This document shows, piece by piece, positions 35,247 to 44,471 of a stretch of 64,000 nt of DNA. A program made the position numbers and the translations under genes. The stretch spans positions 16,223 through 80,222 of the forward strand of contig NZ_JABXIN010000020.1 of assembly GCF_013373065.1 (NCBI RefSeq). The letters are read 5' to 3'. This stretch comes from Algoriphagus sp. (GTDB taxonomy: Bacteria; Bacteroidota; Bacteroidia; Cytophagales; Cyclobacteriaceae). The stretch's first letter is position 1; every line of letters starts with the position of its first letter. The notes under the pieces were generated by a model, which made no database searches, had not been told where the DNA came from, and saw only the letters and a list, made by a program, of their open reading frames with translations.

Positions 35247-36475
35247 TTTCCTGAGAGATGATTGCTTAAACTCCTACTGGTCTCTAGGAGATCAATTCCC
35301 AATAATTTTTTGTTTACAATCATCACTTGCTGCTTTTCTTTTTCAGGTAAAGCTTCGAATCCATAATAAGCTCCTAGAATTGCCCCCGCCAATGCTGCTG
35401 TTGTATCATTATCCCGACCATAATTGGTGAGAAATATCAGGGTATTCATAAAATCGAAGTCGGTATAAAGCATCGCAGTGAGGGTTTGAAGAAAAATTTC
35501 ACCTGCATGAAAGGGCATGTCCTGAATTCGAGCGTCTAATTGCGAGTAGGCAAATTTCAAGGCTGGACTTTCAGGATCCATTTGATTCCCTAGAGAATCC
35601 AAACTTTTTGCCTCGTTAGCGATGGATTGGGCTTCCCAGATAATTCGGTTTGCTGTTCTTCCCACTAATCGACTTTCAACATATTGCTTCGGATCGACCT
35701 TCAAGGAGGCAAGCAAACTATCCGCATTTGCACCCTTTTCCATCCCTGCCGCTGTCATTGCAGCACTTAGGGCAGTCAAATCTTTGGCATAGCCCAAATC
35801 GTAAAGAGACAATTTATAGGTTTCTTCATAGGCATTTTTTGGGTTTCCCGGGAAATAGGATCCTAAAGCCGCTCCGTAGAGGAGTCCTGCACAAACCATT
35901 TCCCCACCATAAAATTTTCCAAGAGAATCTGCATACCCATTGAGGTTATTTGTGATATAGGGTTGGCTTACTTTTGCCCATTCCTGTAGCCATTCAACTT
36001 TAAGCAAGGCTTTTCCTTTCAGAAGGCTGTCATTTGGATCAATCTTGGAATATTCTTCGAAATAGAATGAATGTTGATCCACAATAAGTTGGGCAAAGGC
36101 TTTCGGTTCAAGCTGTTCTGGCCCTTGAGTTTGTAAAAATTCAGCGGTAAGAACTTTCCATCTTGTATCATCCGTCGTTCCACCTGCTGGTAAATTGGGG
36201 AGCCAAGTACCTTCTGGTGAGGCTTTTCGAGTCATCGAATCCAGTTTCTGGACAAAGCCATATTTGGATTGTATCATCTCTCGAGGCCACATTTCAGTAG
36301 GTGCACCCATTGCATCGCCTATTGCGCTTCCAACCAGCATTCCTAAAATTTTGTCCTGAAGTTCCTCTTCTGATAATCCGCTTTCAATAAGTTTCTTTTC
36401 AAAAGAAGGGGTTGGGTTAGGTTTAGAACAGGCTACTATTCCTAAGAGTAGGAGAATGATAATCGAATATCTCAT
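35243..36475 (-). CDS. ADP-ribosylglycohydrolase family lipoprotein
   Basis: 410 aa. Lipoprotein signal with lipobox GIVAC (Cys16). The ARH fold is seen in DKILGMLVGSAIGDAMGAPTE, the metal-binding GGTTDDTRWK and the C-terminal TNYGRDNDTTAALAGAILGAYYG, so the di-magnesium ligands are intact. Family members remove ADP-ribose or hydrolyse related glycosidic bonds. A membrane-tethered, extracytoplasmic location is unusual for ADP-ribosyl turnover and suggests an extracellular glycoside or nucleoside substrate instead. Its start codon abuts the stop of the upstream kinase gene without any gap. Confidence 0.9.
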   Translation of the reverse strand: MRYSIIILLLLGIVACSKPNPTPSFEKKLIESGLSEEELQDKILGMLVGSAIGDAMGAPTEMWPREMIQSKYGFVQKLDSMTRKASPEGTWLPNLPAGGTTDDTRWKVLTAEFLQTQGPEQLEPKAFAQLIVDQHSFYFEEYSKIDPNDSLLKGKALLKVEWLQEWAKVSQPYITNNLNGYADSLGKFYGGEMVCAGLLYGAALGSYFPGNPKNAYEETYKLSLYDLGYAKDLTALSAAMTAAGMEKGANADSLLASLKVDPKQYVESRLVGRTANRIIWEAQSIANEAKSLDSLGNQMDPESPALKFAYSQLDARIQDMPFHAGEIFLQTLTAMLYTDFDFMNTLIFLTNYGRDNDTTAALAGAILGAYYGFEALPEKEKQQVMIVNKKLLGIDLLETSRSLSNHLSGK

Positions 36476-37438
36476 TTAGAGGATGTAGTTTTTTGCCTGA
36501 CTCAATAAAGATTGTTTTTGACTCAGGGTCAGATTTAAAGGAAGTTGAGCGATTCCAATCAGTCTGCGCATTATTTCAACCCCTCGGTAAGCTTGAGTCA
36601 AATCCCAATCAAATGAATTATTATAATTTGACTTCAAAGCGGATTCGACTTCCTTTCCTTGATTTCCAAAGTCAGCGTGTGCCAAAAATACGCCCAAATC
36701 AAATTCTGCATCTCCTAAAAAGGAGAATTCAGGATCGATGATTTTCACAGATTTTCTTGCATCCATCCAACTTCCAGGATAAAAATCTCCGTGGAGTAAA
36801 ACCTTTCCCTCTGCCAGGTAGCGACTTCCAAGTTTGGTAATGACTTCTTTTAGTTTTTCATCTCGTTTAAAGTCCAAGCTCAGCTCTTGAAGACCTTCTT
36901 GAATTGTATTCAAGTCAAATCCGTTTTCTTCTTCAAAAGGAAATTTGAAAATATGTTCATGGTTAAGGGTTCGCATGGCCAGATTTTCGGGAAAATCCTG
37001 AGGCTGAAGGCGATGAAGTTGATCAAGGTATTGGATGAGTTGATCGATTTGATTTTGCTGAATTTTTTTGTCCTGGCTATAAATCCCAGAGAAATCACCC
37101 AATTCACCTAGATCCTCGGTAATCAATAGGTAACTTTCTGGGTACCAAGCTAGGATTCGAGGACTGAATCCTGCTAGCTCAGAATCCTTTTGAATTTCCT
37201 CATAAAACCGTTTTTCGGTTTGAATTCGCTCAATAGGGGCAGGGATTTGAGGAAATTTCCTCACGAATGTTCTCGACTGTTTTGCAATGACACTTCGCTG
37301 ATTGGTGTGAATGCGAAGGACTTTGTTCATGTTGCTGTCATTCACCTCAGAAAATTCGGAAATGATTTCATTTGGGTTCCAGCAATCGAATGCTTGTAAT
37401 TGATCTTTTGGGCTGTTAATTTCCAGCGTAAACTTCAT
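36476..37438 (-). CDS. APH-fold phosphotransferase (methylthioribose-kinase-like)
   Basis: 320 aa. Aminoglycoside-phosphotransferase/choline-kinase fold with the catalytic loop LLHGDFYPGSWMD and metal motif KIIDPEFSFLGDAEFDLG. The H-G-D-x-x-x-G-S and D-P-E-F pattern is closest to methylthioribose kinase, but other small sugar or amino alcohol substrates are possible. It is predicted to be cytoplasmic. The gene is directly adjacent to the ADP-ribosylglycohydrolase gene (stop next to start), so a pathway in which the lipoprotein frees a sugar that this kinase phosphorylates is a reasonable guess. Confidence 0.82.
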   Translation of the reverse strand: MKFTLEINSPKDQLQAFDCWNPNEIISEFSEVNDSNMNKVLRIHTNQRSVIAKQSRTFVRKFPQIPAPIERIQTEKRFYEEIQKDSELAGFSPRILAWYPESYLLITEDLGELGDFSGIYSQDKKIQQNQIDQLIQYLDQLHRLQPQDFPENLAMRTLNHEHIFKFPFEEENGFDLNTIQEGLQELSLDFKRDEKLKEVITKLGSRYLAEGKVLLHGDFYPGSWMDARKSVKIIDPEFSFLGDAEFDLGVFLAHADFGNQGKEVESALKSNYNNSFDWDLTQAYRGVEIMRRLIGIAQLPLNLTLSQKQSLLSQAKNYIL

Positions 37439-37598
37439 TTTTTAGGAATCTTCAATTTAGTTTCAAACATATACGATCCTTTTCGAATTTCTATTTTCGA
37501 AGGAATACCTTTTTATCAACAAAGGTCCTTCATCAAAAAATCCATTCCTGTATAAGATTGAATTTATATTTTTACCCGAATTAAAATTATAAACCCAA

Positions 37599-38756
37599 AT
37601 GTTTGGACTACCACGAAAACTATTTACTGAAGAACATGAGCTTTTCCGACAAAGTGTCCGGGATTTTATTGCTAAAGAAGTAATCCCTCATAACGACGAA
37701 TGGGAAAAACAAAAGATGGTTTCCCGAGAATCCTGGAAAAAGTTCGGTGAGAATGGATTTTTAGGGATTCAGGCTCCAGAAGCACTTGGTGGCTTAAATA
37801 TTCAAGACTTTCGATACAATGCGATTTTAATAGAAGAATTAGGCTTGAGCGGATGCTCTGGTCCGGCCATCGGTTATCCGTTGCATTCGGATATCGTGAT
37901 GCCATATATTTTGCATTATGGTACCGAGGCTGCTCAGCAACGATACATTCCATCCATGATAAGTGGGGATTATATCGGGGCTGTGGCCATGACAGAACCA
38001 GGAGCTGGCTCTGATTTGCAAGGAATGCGATCCACTGCTGTAGATCACGGGGATTATTACTTGGTAAATGGTTCCAAGACTTTTATTACCAATGGATACC
38101 TTAGTGACGTAGTCGTTGTTGCAGTGAAAACCGATCCTTCCAAAGGTGCCAAAGGAATCAGCTTGGTACTGATCGATAGAGACATGGAGGGATTTTCAAA
38201 AGGAAAACCTTTTGAAAAGGTAGGTTTACATGCTCAGGATACCTGTGAACTTTTCTTTGAAGACGTTAAGGTTCCCAAAGAAAACTTGCTAGGAAAAGAA
38301 GGAGAGGGGTTCAAGTATTTGATGACCGAACTGGCCCAAGAGCGTTTAGTGGTTGCCTTGGCTGCAGTTGCTTTAGGTGAATTTATGCTAGATAGTACCA
38401 TCTCCTACGTCAAGGAGCGGAAAGCCTTTAACAAAAGCCTTTCTGAATTTCAAAATACGAGGTTTAAATTGGCGGAAATGACGGCTTCCCTTGAGCAGGG
38501 AAGGATCTATTGTGATTACCTTGTTGAGCTGCATAATGAGGGAAAACTTGATTCCGCCATGGCTTCTGCAGCGAAATACAATATGACTGAATTGCAGTGT
38601 AAAGTAGCTGATGAATGTGTTCAACTTCATGGAGGCTATGGCTACATGTGGGAATACGGAGTTGCTAGAGCGTATGCCGATGCACGTGTACAGCGTATTT
38701 ATGCAGGTACGAATGAGATTATGAAAGAACTTATCGCCCGAAAAATTTTAAAATAA
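37599..38756 (+). CDS. Acyl-CoA dehydrogenase
   Basis: 385 aa. FAD flavoprotein of beta-oxidation or amino-acid catabolism: VAMTEPGAGSDLQGMRSTA, NGSKTFITNGYLSDVVVV, and the C-terminal catalytic region HGGYGYMWEYGVARAYADARVQRIYAGTNEIMKELIARKIL, with the glutamate of GTNEI as candidate base. It is followed 52 nt later by a long-chain acyl-CoA ligase gene on the same strand, so fatty-acid breakdown is the likely context. Confidence 0.95.
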   Translation: MFGLPRKLFTEEHELFRQSVRDFIAKEVIPHNDEWEKQKMVSRESWKKFGENGFLGIQAPEALGGLNIQDFRYNAILIEELGLSGCSGPAIGYPLHSDIVMPYILHYGTEAAQQRYIPSMISGDYIGAVAMTEPGAGSDLQGMRSTAVDHGDYYLVNGSKTFITNGYLSDVVVVAVKTDPSKGAKGISLVLIDRDMEGFSKGKPFEKVGLHAQDTCELFFEDVKVPKENLLGKEGEGFKYLMTELAQERLVVALAAVALGEFMLDSTISYVKERKAFNKSLSEFQNTRFKLAEMTASLEQGRIYCDYLVELHNEGKLDSAMASAAKYNMTELQCKVADECVQLHGGYGYMWEYGVARAYADARVQRIYAGTNEIMKELIARKILK

Positions 38757-38808
38757 ACTTATATTCAAGATCGAATTTAAATTAACAATTCACCCAAATT
38801 GAGCCCAT

Positions 38809-40491
38809 ATGAAAGATTTTCCATGGTTTAAGCATTATCCCAACTTGGTGGATAAAGAAGTTGATTGTCAAGCCTATTCCAGCATCAGTGATTTATTTGA
38901 TGAAAGTGTTCAAAAGTTTCAGGATGCAGTTGCTTATGAGTGTATGGGCAAGACCTTATCTTTTAAGGAAATCGATCGCTTAAGTGCTCAATTTGCGAAT
39001 TACCTTATTCACGATCTTAAGTTGCCCAAAGGCGCTCGTGTTGCCATCCAAATGCCAAATATCCTTCAATACCCGGTGGTAATGTTTGGTGTTCTTCGAG
39101 CAGGAATGGTGGTTGTCAATACTAATCCACTTTATACCCCAGCTGAAATGAAGCATCAGTTTAATGACTCAGGTGCTGATGTGGTGGTGATTGTTGCCAA
39201 TTTTGCTTACAATCTGGAAAAGATAAAAAATGATATCCAGGCAAAACATGTGATTGTAACTGAGTTGGGAGACTTGCTTGGGGGATTAAAAGGGACTATC
39301 GTTAACCTAGTTGTAAAGCACGTGAAAAAGATGGTTCCGGCCTATTCCATTCCCGGTGCTGTTTCCCTTAAATCTGCCTTGTCTAAAGGAGCGCGTCATT
39401 CCTTCCAAAAGGTAAAGTTGGGCTTGGAGGATACTGCATTCTTACAATATACGGGTGGAACAACAGGTGTTTCAAAAGGAGCTGAATTGACCCATGGAAA
39501 TATAGTAGCAAACATGCAGCAGATTTCAGCTTGGATGAAACCAAAGTTACGGGAGAAGGAAGAAATCGTAGTCACTGCGCTTCCCCTATACCATATTTTC
39601 GCACTGACTGTAAACTGTCTTGCAATGTTGAAAATTGGTGCTCATAACTTGCTGATTACGAATCCGAGAGACATGAAAGCCTTTATCAAGGATCTTTCCA
39701 AACATCAGTTTACTGTTTTCACAGGAGTGAATACCTTGTTTAATGGGTTGCTTAATCAAGATGATTTTAAATCATTGGATTTCAGTAAGTTGAAAATTGC
39801 AGTTGGTGGCGGTATGGCGGTTCAAAAAGTAACTGCAGAGAATTGGAAATCTGTCACCGGAGTGCCATTGGCTGAGGGTTATGGATTAACAGAAACCTCA
39901 CCGGTTGCGACCTGTAACCCTATTGATGGCACCGAACGAATTGGAACAATCGGCTTGCCTTTGCCAAATACAGAAGTGATGGTCGCAGATGACGAAGGGA
40001 ATCCGCTTCCAATCGGAGAGCGTGGGGAGATTTGTATCAAAGGACCACAAGTTATGCGAGGCTATTGGCAACGTCCCGAAGAGACAGCCAATGTTATGCA
40101 CGGAGATTGGTTTAAATCCGGTGATATCGGTGTGATGGATGAAGATGGGTTCTTCAAAATTGTAGATCGTAAAAAAGAGATGATTCTTGTCTCCGGCTTT
40201 AATGTGTATCCAAATGAAGTGGAGGATTGCATTGCAAGCTGTGCCGGCGTGCTCGAAGTTGGGGTAATTGGAATGCCTGATCCAAAATCAACCGAGAAAG
40301 TAGTAGCATATGTTGTTCCCAAGGATTCTTCTTTGACAGCTGACCAAGTCTTGAAACATTGTCACGAATCCTTGACTAATTACAAGGTTCCAAAGGAGAT
40401 TTATTTCACCGAAGAACTTCCAAAATCCAATGTGGGCAAGATTCTTAGACGAAAAATCAAAGAAGCCCATATAGAAAAAATTAATGATTAA
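38809..40491 (+). CDS. Long-chain fatty acid--CoA ligase (AMP-binding)
   Basis: 560 aa adenylate-forming enzyme. The P-loop is YTGGTTGVSKGAELTH, followed by GYGLTETSPVATCN, GDWFKSGDIGVMDEDGFF, the hinge DRKKEMILVSGFNVYPNEVED, and the C-terminal catalytic Lys in KSNVGKILRRKIKEA. It activates a fatty acid to acyl-CoA with ATP. Similarity in pattern is closest to FadD; chain length cannot be read from sequence. It is downstream of the acyl-CoA dehydrogenase and ended by a terminator. Confidence 0.93.
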   Translation: MKDFPWFKHYPNLVDKEVDCQAYSSISDLFDESVQKFQDAVAYECMGKTLSFKEIDRLSAQFANYLIHDLKLPKGARVAIQMPNILQYPVVMFGVLRAGMVVVNTNPLYTPAEMKHQFNDSGADVVVIVANFAYNLEKIKNDIQAKHVIVTELGDLLGGLKGTIVNLVVKHVKKMVPAYSIPGAVSLKSALSKGARHSFQKVKLGLEDTAFLQYTGGTTGVSKGAELTHGNIVANMQQISAWMKPKLREKEEIVVTALPLYHIFALTVNCLAMLKIGAHNLLITNPRDMKAFIKDLSKHQFTVFTGVNTLFNGLLNQDDFKSLDFSKLKIAVGGGMAVQKVTAENWKSVTGVPLAEGYGLTETSPVATCNPIDGTERIGTIGLPLPNTEVMVADDEGNPLPIGERGEICIKGPQVMRGYWQRPEETANVMHGDWFKSGDIGVMDEDGFFKIVDRKKEMILVSGFNVYPNEVEDCIASCAGVLEVGVIGMPDPKSTEKVVAYVVPKDSSLTADQVLKHCHESLTNYKVPKEIYFTEELPKSNVGKILRRKIKEAHIEKIND

Positions 40492-40511
40492 AATCCTTTA
40501 AGTTTTATCAG

Positions 40512-40543
40512 AAACCCGCTTCGAAAGGCAAGCGGGTTTTTTT
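40512..40543 (+). terminator. Terminator of the acyl-CoA ligase gene
   Basis: AAACCCGCTT-CGAAAGGC-AAGCGGGTTT followed by a T7 tract. Confidence 0.85.
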
Positions 40544-40621
40544 ATGATGTTTTATTAATTATTCCTTATTCATTTCCTTTTTCTGCAGAAAATCAATTAT
40601 TTTTTTGAAAACTTTTCAAAA

Positions 40622-41836
40622 ATGAATCTGAGAATTAATTCTGAATATGGTACGTTGCGGGCAGTTTTGATGCACCGACCGGGTAAAGAAATTGACCGAT
40701 TGACTCCTTACAATAAAGAGTTTTTACTTTTTGAGGATGTTCCATACTTGGAAGCTTTGCAACAGGAGCATGATGCATTTTCAAACTTGATCAAATCGGC
40801 TACTGGAGCCACTGTCTTCCAGCTTCGGGAATTGTTGATTCGTGTCCTTTATGACCAGGAACTTCTTTTGAAATTAATCAGTGATTCTTTAAAACGCTCG
40901 GGTTTGATTCATTTGGCTGAGGAGATTTTTGAACGTTATTCAACTGCGGAATGTGCTGGTATTTTGACAGCCGGATTAAAGGTTCATGAGTTTCGACGAA
41001 AGTACCCAAATTTGGATGCTGGGGAATTACTGGAATATGCTTTTTTGATTTCTCCTTGTCCAAATCTTTATTTTCAACGTGACCCGATGGCTTTGACACC
41101 TGGTGGAATCATTTTTTCTTCCATGAAAATGGAAGGCCGGCAGCGAGAGGCTGATTTGCTCCGTACGATTTTTGAAAATCACCCGGAATTTAAAGACCAT
41201 GTAAAACCCATTTATCCTTCAGTAGGAATGACAAACCCACCAAGTATTGAAGGTGGCGATGTCATCGTATTATCCCATGAGGCAGTTGCAATTGGAAACT
41301 CTGAGCGAACAGATGAAAAAGCGATTTACCATGCAGCGAAAGGACTTTTGGCGGAAGGAACTGTCAAACGAGTTTATGAAGTGCATTTGCCTTCACGTAG
41401 AAATTATATGCATTTGGACACGGTCTTCACAATCTTGGATGAAAATTTAGTTTTAACCTATCCGGATGCGATGAATGCAGTTTTGAAAACCTCTTGCTAT
41501 ACCTTGAAAGAGGTGGATGGAGATAAGGTTCATATTCGAAGAGAGGTATTGAAAGAGTCTTTGTTGACTGTTTTGGATCGGGAAATTCCGCATTTAGAGG
41601 TGTTGGCAACAGCAGATGGGAATCCTGATTATTCCATGCGAGAGCAGTGGTTTGATGGCGCCAATGTATTTGCCATTGGGCCTAGAAGGGTTATTTCCTA
41701 TAATCGAAATATTCACACAAATCGTGCGCTTCGAAATATGGGGGTAGAGGTTTTAGAAATTCCTTCTTCAGAACTAAGTCGAGGATTGGGCGGTCCTCGC
41801 TGTATGACGATGCCGATTAGTAGGGCACGCGTTTAA
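40622..41836 (+). CDS. Arginine deiminase
   Basis: 404 aa, the usual length. Active-site elements are NLYFQRDPMALTPGG, IEGGDVIVLS, NYMHLDTVFTIL (His-x-Asp) and the nucleophile Cys near the C-terminus in LGGPRCMTMPISR. It hydrolyses arginine to citrulline and ammonia. No ornithine carbamoyltransferase, carbamate kinase or antiporter is adjacent, so it is not part of an ADI energy operon here. Its role may be arginine use or acid response. Confidence 0.94.
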   Translation: MNLRINSEYGTLRAVLMHRPGKEIDRLTPYNKEFLLFEDVPYLEALQQEHDAFSNLIKSATGATVFQLRELLIRVLYDQELLLKLISDSLKRSGLIHLAEEIFERYSTAECAGILTAGLKVHEFRRKYPNLDAGELLEYAFLISPCPNLYFQRDPMALTPGGIIFSSMKMEGRQREADLLRTIFENHPEFKDHVKPIYPSVGMTNPPSIEGGDVIVLSHEAVAIGNSERTDEKAIYHAAKGLLAEGTVKRVYEVHLPSRRNYMHLDTVFTILDENLVLTYPDAMNAVLKTSCYTLKEVDGDKVHIRREVLKESLLTVLDREIPHLEVLATADGNPDYSMREQWFDGANVFAIGPRRVISYNRNIHTNRALRNMGVEVLEIPSSELSRGLGGPRCMTMPISRARV

Positions 41837-41869
41837 TAAAAAAATACAGGATTCTTTCTTAAGTCTTTA

Positions 41870-41921
41870 TCAGATTGAGCACCTGCCTACCGGCAAAGGC
41901 AGGCAGAGACGCTCGGTCTGA
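41870..41921. repeat. 52-nt double-stem palindromic element
   Basis: The outer arms TCAGATTGAGC and GCTCGGTCTGA pair over 11 bp as RNA (two G.U), enclosing CCTGCCT-ACCGGCAA-AGGCAGG (7 bp). It sits between the convergent arginine deiminase and ilvE genes. It has no U-tract, and looks like a REP/MITE-type intergenic element rather than a terminator; no second copy was noticed in this window. Confidence 0.5.
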
Positions 41922-41965
41922 CATAAAAAGAGGTTTGGACAACCCTATTACTTTCAGCTGGGACC

Positions 41966-43033
41966 TTAGAACTTCATTATCCAGTGATGAGGATCTTCCT
42001 TGCTTCCGTATTTGATAGCATCCAGTTCTGCTAGTACGCGATGGGAGAATGCATCAGCAGGTTTTTCCGGAAGTCTATAATCCTGACCATCGATATGAAT
42101 CACTTGGATGTGAGCAATGGTAGCTGCCGTCCCTGTTCCAAATGCTTCTTCAATGGTTCCATTTTCCAAGGCATTTTTTAATTCCTGTACGCTAAGGAAG
42201 CGTTCTTCCAAAGGTTCATTCCAATCTTTTGCTAATTGGATTACAGAATCCCGAGTGATCCCTTTTAGAATAGTACCGGTATGGGTAGGAGCGGTAATCA
42301 AGGTTCCATTGATTTTGAACATCACGTTCATTGTGCCGCTTTCCTCGATATTGGAATGTGATTTTCCATCAGTCCAAAGCAATTGATCATACCCTGCCTT
42401 TTGAGCTTGTAAGGCTGGATAAAGTGAAGCTGCATAGTTTCCTGCAGTTTTTGCTGCTCCAGTTCCTCCCTCTGTAGCTCGAGTGAATTTGGTTTCGACT
42501 TTTACACTCACTGGTCTGGAATAATAATTTCCTACCGGACAGGTGAAAATGATGAATTTATAGGTGTCTGAAGGCTTAACTCCAATGTAATCGTCGGTGG
42601 CAAACATGTATGGACGAACGTACAAAGAGGATCCTTTCGCGGAAGGAACCCAATCTCTATCCAATTCGATCAATTGCTTCATCCCTTCCATGAAAATCTC
42701 CTCCGGGATAGAAGGCATACACATGCGCTCGGCAGACTCATTCATTCTTCGCCAGTTGGCATCAGGTCTAAAAATCAATACTTCTCCTGCATCATTTTTA
42801 TAAGCCTTTAACCCTTCAAAAATTGATTGTCCATAGTGCAAAGCTGCATTGGAAGGATTCAATTGAAGAGGACCGTAAGGAACAATTCGGAGATCTGTCC
42901 ATTCTCCATTCCGGTAATCTGCCACAAACATGTGGTCTGAAATAGTTTTTCCAAAAACTAAATTCGAAAAATCTGTTTCAGCTAGTTTGGAAGACTGTGT
43001 TTTTGTAACCGGGATGGCAAGTGAGGTTTTCAT
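41966..43033 (-). CDS. ilvE: Branched-chain amino acid aminotransferase
   Basis: 355 aa fold type IV PLP enzyme of the long form. It has ALHYGQSIFEGLKAYKND, the Schiff-base Lys in TGAAKTAGNYAASL, and LWTDGKSHSNIEESGTMNVMF. It interconverts leucine, isoleucine or valine and their 2-oxo acids with glutamate. It is the last gene of a minus-strand run (47 nt after the adenosyltransferase). It has no amino-acid leader peptide in that short gap. Confidence 0.95.
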   Translation of the reverse strand: MKTSLAIPVTKTQSSKLAETDFSNLVFGKTISDHMFVADYRNGEWTDLRIVPYGPLQLNPSNAALHYGQSIFEGLKAYKNDAGEVLIFRPDANWRRMNESAERMCMPSIPEEIFMEGMKQLIELDRDWVPSAKGSSLYVRPYMFATDDYIGVKPSDTYKFIIFTCPVGNYYSRPVSVKVETKFTRATEGGTGAAKTAGNYAASLYPALQAQKAGYDQLLWTDGKSHSNIEESGTMNVMFKINGTLITAPTHTGTILKGITRDSVIQLAKDWNEPLEERFLSVQELKNALENGTIEEAFGTGTAATIAHIQVIHIDGQDYRLPEKPADAFSHRVLAELDAIKYGSKEDPHHWIMKF

Positions 43034-43080
43034 AATTGTTTAATACAAATTGGAATAGAAATTCCTTTACTGAATGAGGA

Positions 43081-43635
43081 TTATTTTTGAATTCTTGGAC
43101 TCCAAGTCACTTCTTCGACCTGAAGGTCTTGGGCCATTTTTCTTCCTAAAGTGAAGAAGTAGTCTGAGAGTCTGTTTAGATATTTGATGACTAAGGGGTT
43201 GACTTCTTCGTAGGAAGCAAGTTCAACGACAAGTCGTTCTGTTCTTCTGCAGACGGTCCGAGCCAAATGACAAAACGAAACAGATGGATGTCCGCCTGGT
43301 AAAATAAATGCGGTGAGAGGAGGTAAACTGGATTCCATTTCATCCATTTTTTCCTCCAAAAACTCTATATCTGTGTCGAATAAGTCGGGTTTTTTAACTT
43401 TATCCTTACCAGGACTGGTTGCAAGATCTGCACCTATTGTGAATAAGCGGTCTTGGATTTCCTTTAACTCCTCACTTCTGTTCAGGTTAATTTCTTGGTC
43501 ACGAAGCAATCCGACATAGGAATTAAGCTCGTCCACTGTTCCATAAGCGTCAATTCGTAAGTCTGATTTTGGTACTCGGATTCCGCCTAATAAAGAGGTG
43601 ATTCCTTCGTCTCCGGTTTTGGTGTAGATTTTCAT
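43081..43635 (-). CDS. Cob(I)alamin adenosyltransferase (PduO type)
   Basis: 184 aa from the ATG at 43635; the track start at 43800 adds 55 residues overlapping the ABC transporter gene. The N-terminal KIYTKTGDEGITSLLGGIRVPKSDLRIDAYGTVDELNS is the ATP-binding site of PduO-type enzymes, and the helical part has ILPGGHPSVSFCHLARTVCRRTERL. It transfers adenosyl from ATP to cob(I)alamin, making coenzyme B12. A B12-dependent enzyme is therefore expected in the genome, though none is in the window. Confidence 0.93.
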   Translation of the reverse strand: MKIYTKTGDEGITSLLGGIRVPKSDLRIDAYGTVDELNSYVGLLRDQEINLNRSEELKEIQDRLFTIGADLATSPGKDKVKKPDLFDTDIEFLEEKMDEMESSLPPLTAFILPGGHPSVSFCHLARTVCRRTERLVVELASYEEVNPLVIKYLNRLSDYFFTLGRKMAQDLQVEEVTWSPRIQK

Positions 43636-43693
43636 TCGGCTCCCTGCTTTGCTCGCACAAAAATAAGAATCTTCTTGGAAAAGGAGGCTTAAA

Positions 43694-44410
43694 TTAAACC
43701 TGAGCAGTGGCTGCCCGAGTAGGATTCGGATTGATGGTATCTGATTCAACCAAACCATCTCGAAGGCGTACAACCCGATGCGCATAGTGCGCAATATCAT
43801 CTTCGTGCGTTACCATGATGATTGTATTCCCCTTACTATGAAGCTCATGAAACAGTTCCATGATGTCATAAGAGGTTTTGGTATCCAAGTTTCCGGTAGG
43901 TTCATCAGCCAAAATAATACTAGGGTCGTTTACCAAAGCTCTTGCGATGGCTACCCGCTGACGCTGACCTCCAGAAAGTTCATTGGGGCGGTGTTTTGTT
44001 CGATCACCTAAACCTACGTTGTCGAGTGCTTTGAATGCCATTTCCTCACGTTCTTCACGGCTGTATCCTGCATAAACAAGCGGAAGAGCCACATTTTCAA
44101 GACAGGTAGCTCGAGGTAGTAAGTTAAAAGTTTGGAAAACGAAGCCGATTTCTTTGTTTCGAATCTCAGCCAATTCATTTTCACTCATGGAACTGACATC
44201 TTTATTGTTGAGGATGTAAGTCCCTGAGGTAGGGGTATCCAAGCAGCCTATAATATTCATGAGTGTGGATTTTCCTGAACCGGAAGGCCCCATAAAAGCT
44301 ACGTATTCTCCTCGATCGACTGTAATTGAAACGGATTTGAGAGCTTGAATAATTTCAGCTCCCATTTTGTATGTTTTGTTGATTTCGTGAGTTTCGATGA
44401 CTCTACTCAT
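43694..44410 (-). CDS. ABC transporter ATP-binding protein (MacB/LolD-like)
   Basis: 238 aa from the ATG at 44410; the track start is 12 codons earlier and lacks family features. Walker [11 protein letters not shown]-loop [16 protein letters not shown], signature [15 protein letters not shown], Walker [14 protein letters not shown] and H-loop VTHEDDIA. It is typical of NBDs that work with MacB-type FtsX-domain permeases. No permease is adjacent. It lies 61 nt downstream of the large membrane-TPR gene on the same strand. Confidence 0.91.
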   Translation of the reverse strand: MSRVIETHEINKTYKMGAEIIQALKSVSITVDRGEYVAFMGPSGSGKSTLMNIIGCLDTPTSGTYILNNKDVSSMSENELAEIRNKEIGFVFQTFNLLPRATCLENVALPLVYAGYSREEREEMAFKALDNVGLGDRTKHRPNELSGGQRQRVAIARALVNDPSIILADEPTGNLDTKTSYDIMELFHELHSKGNTIIMVTHEDDIAHYAHRVVRLRDGLVESDTINPNPTRAATAQV

Positions 44411-44471
44411 GTGGTGTGGGTTTAGTTTGCTTAAAAATAGATTCAATATTCAGAAAAAGCGAAAATTGTCT

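Noticed and set aside
43636-43800. 55-residue N-terminal extension of the adenosyltransferase
   Set aside because: It overlaps the ABC ATPase gene; the family begins at MKIYTKTGD.
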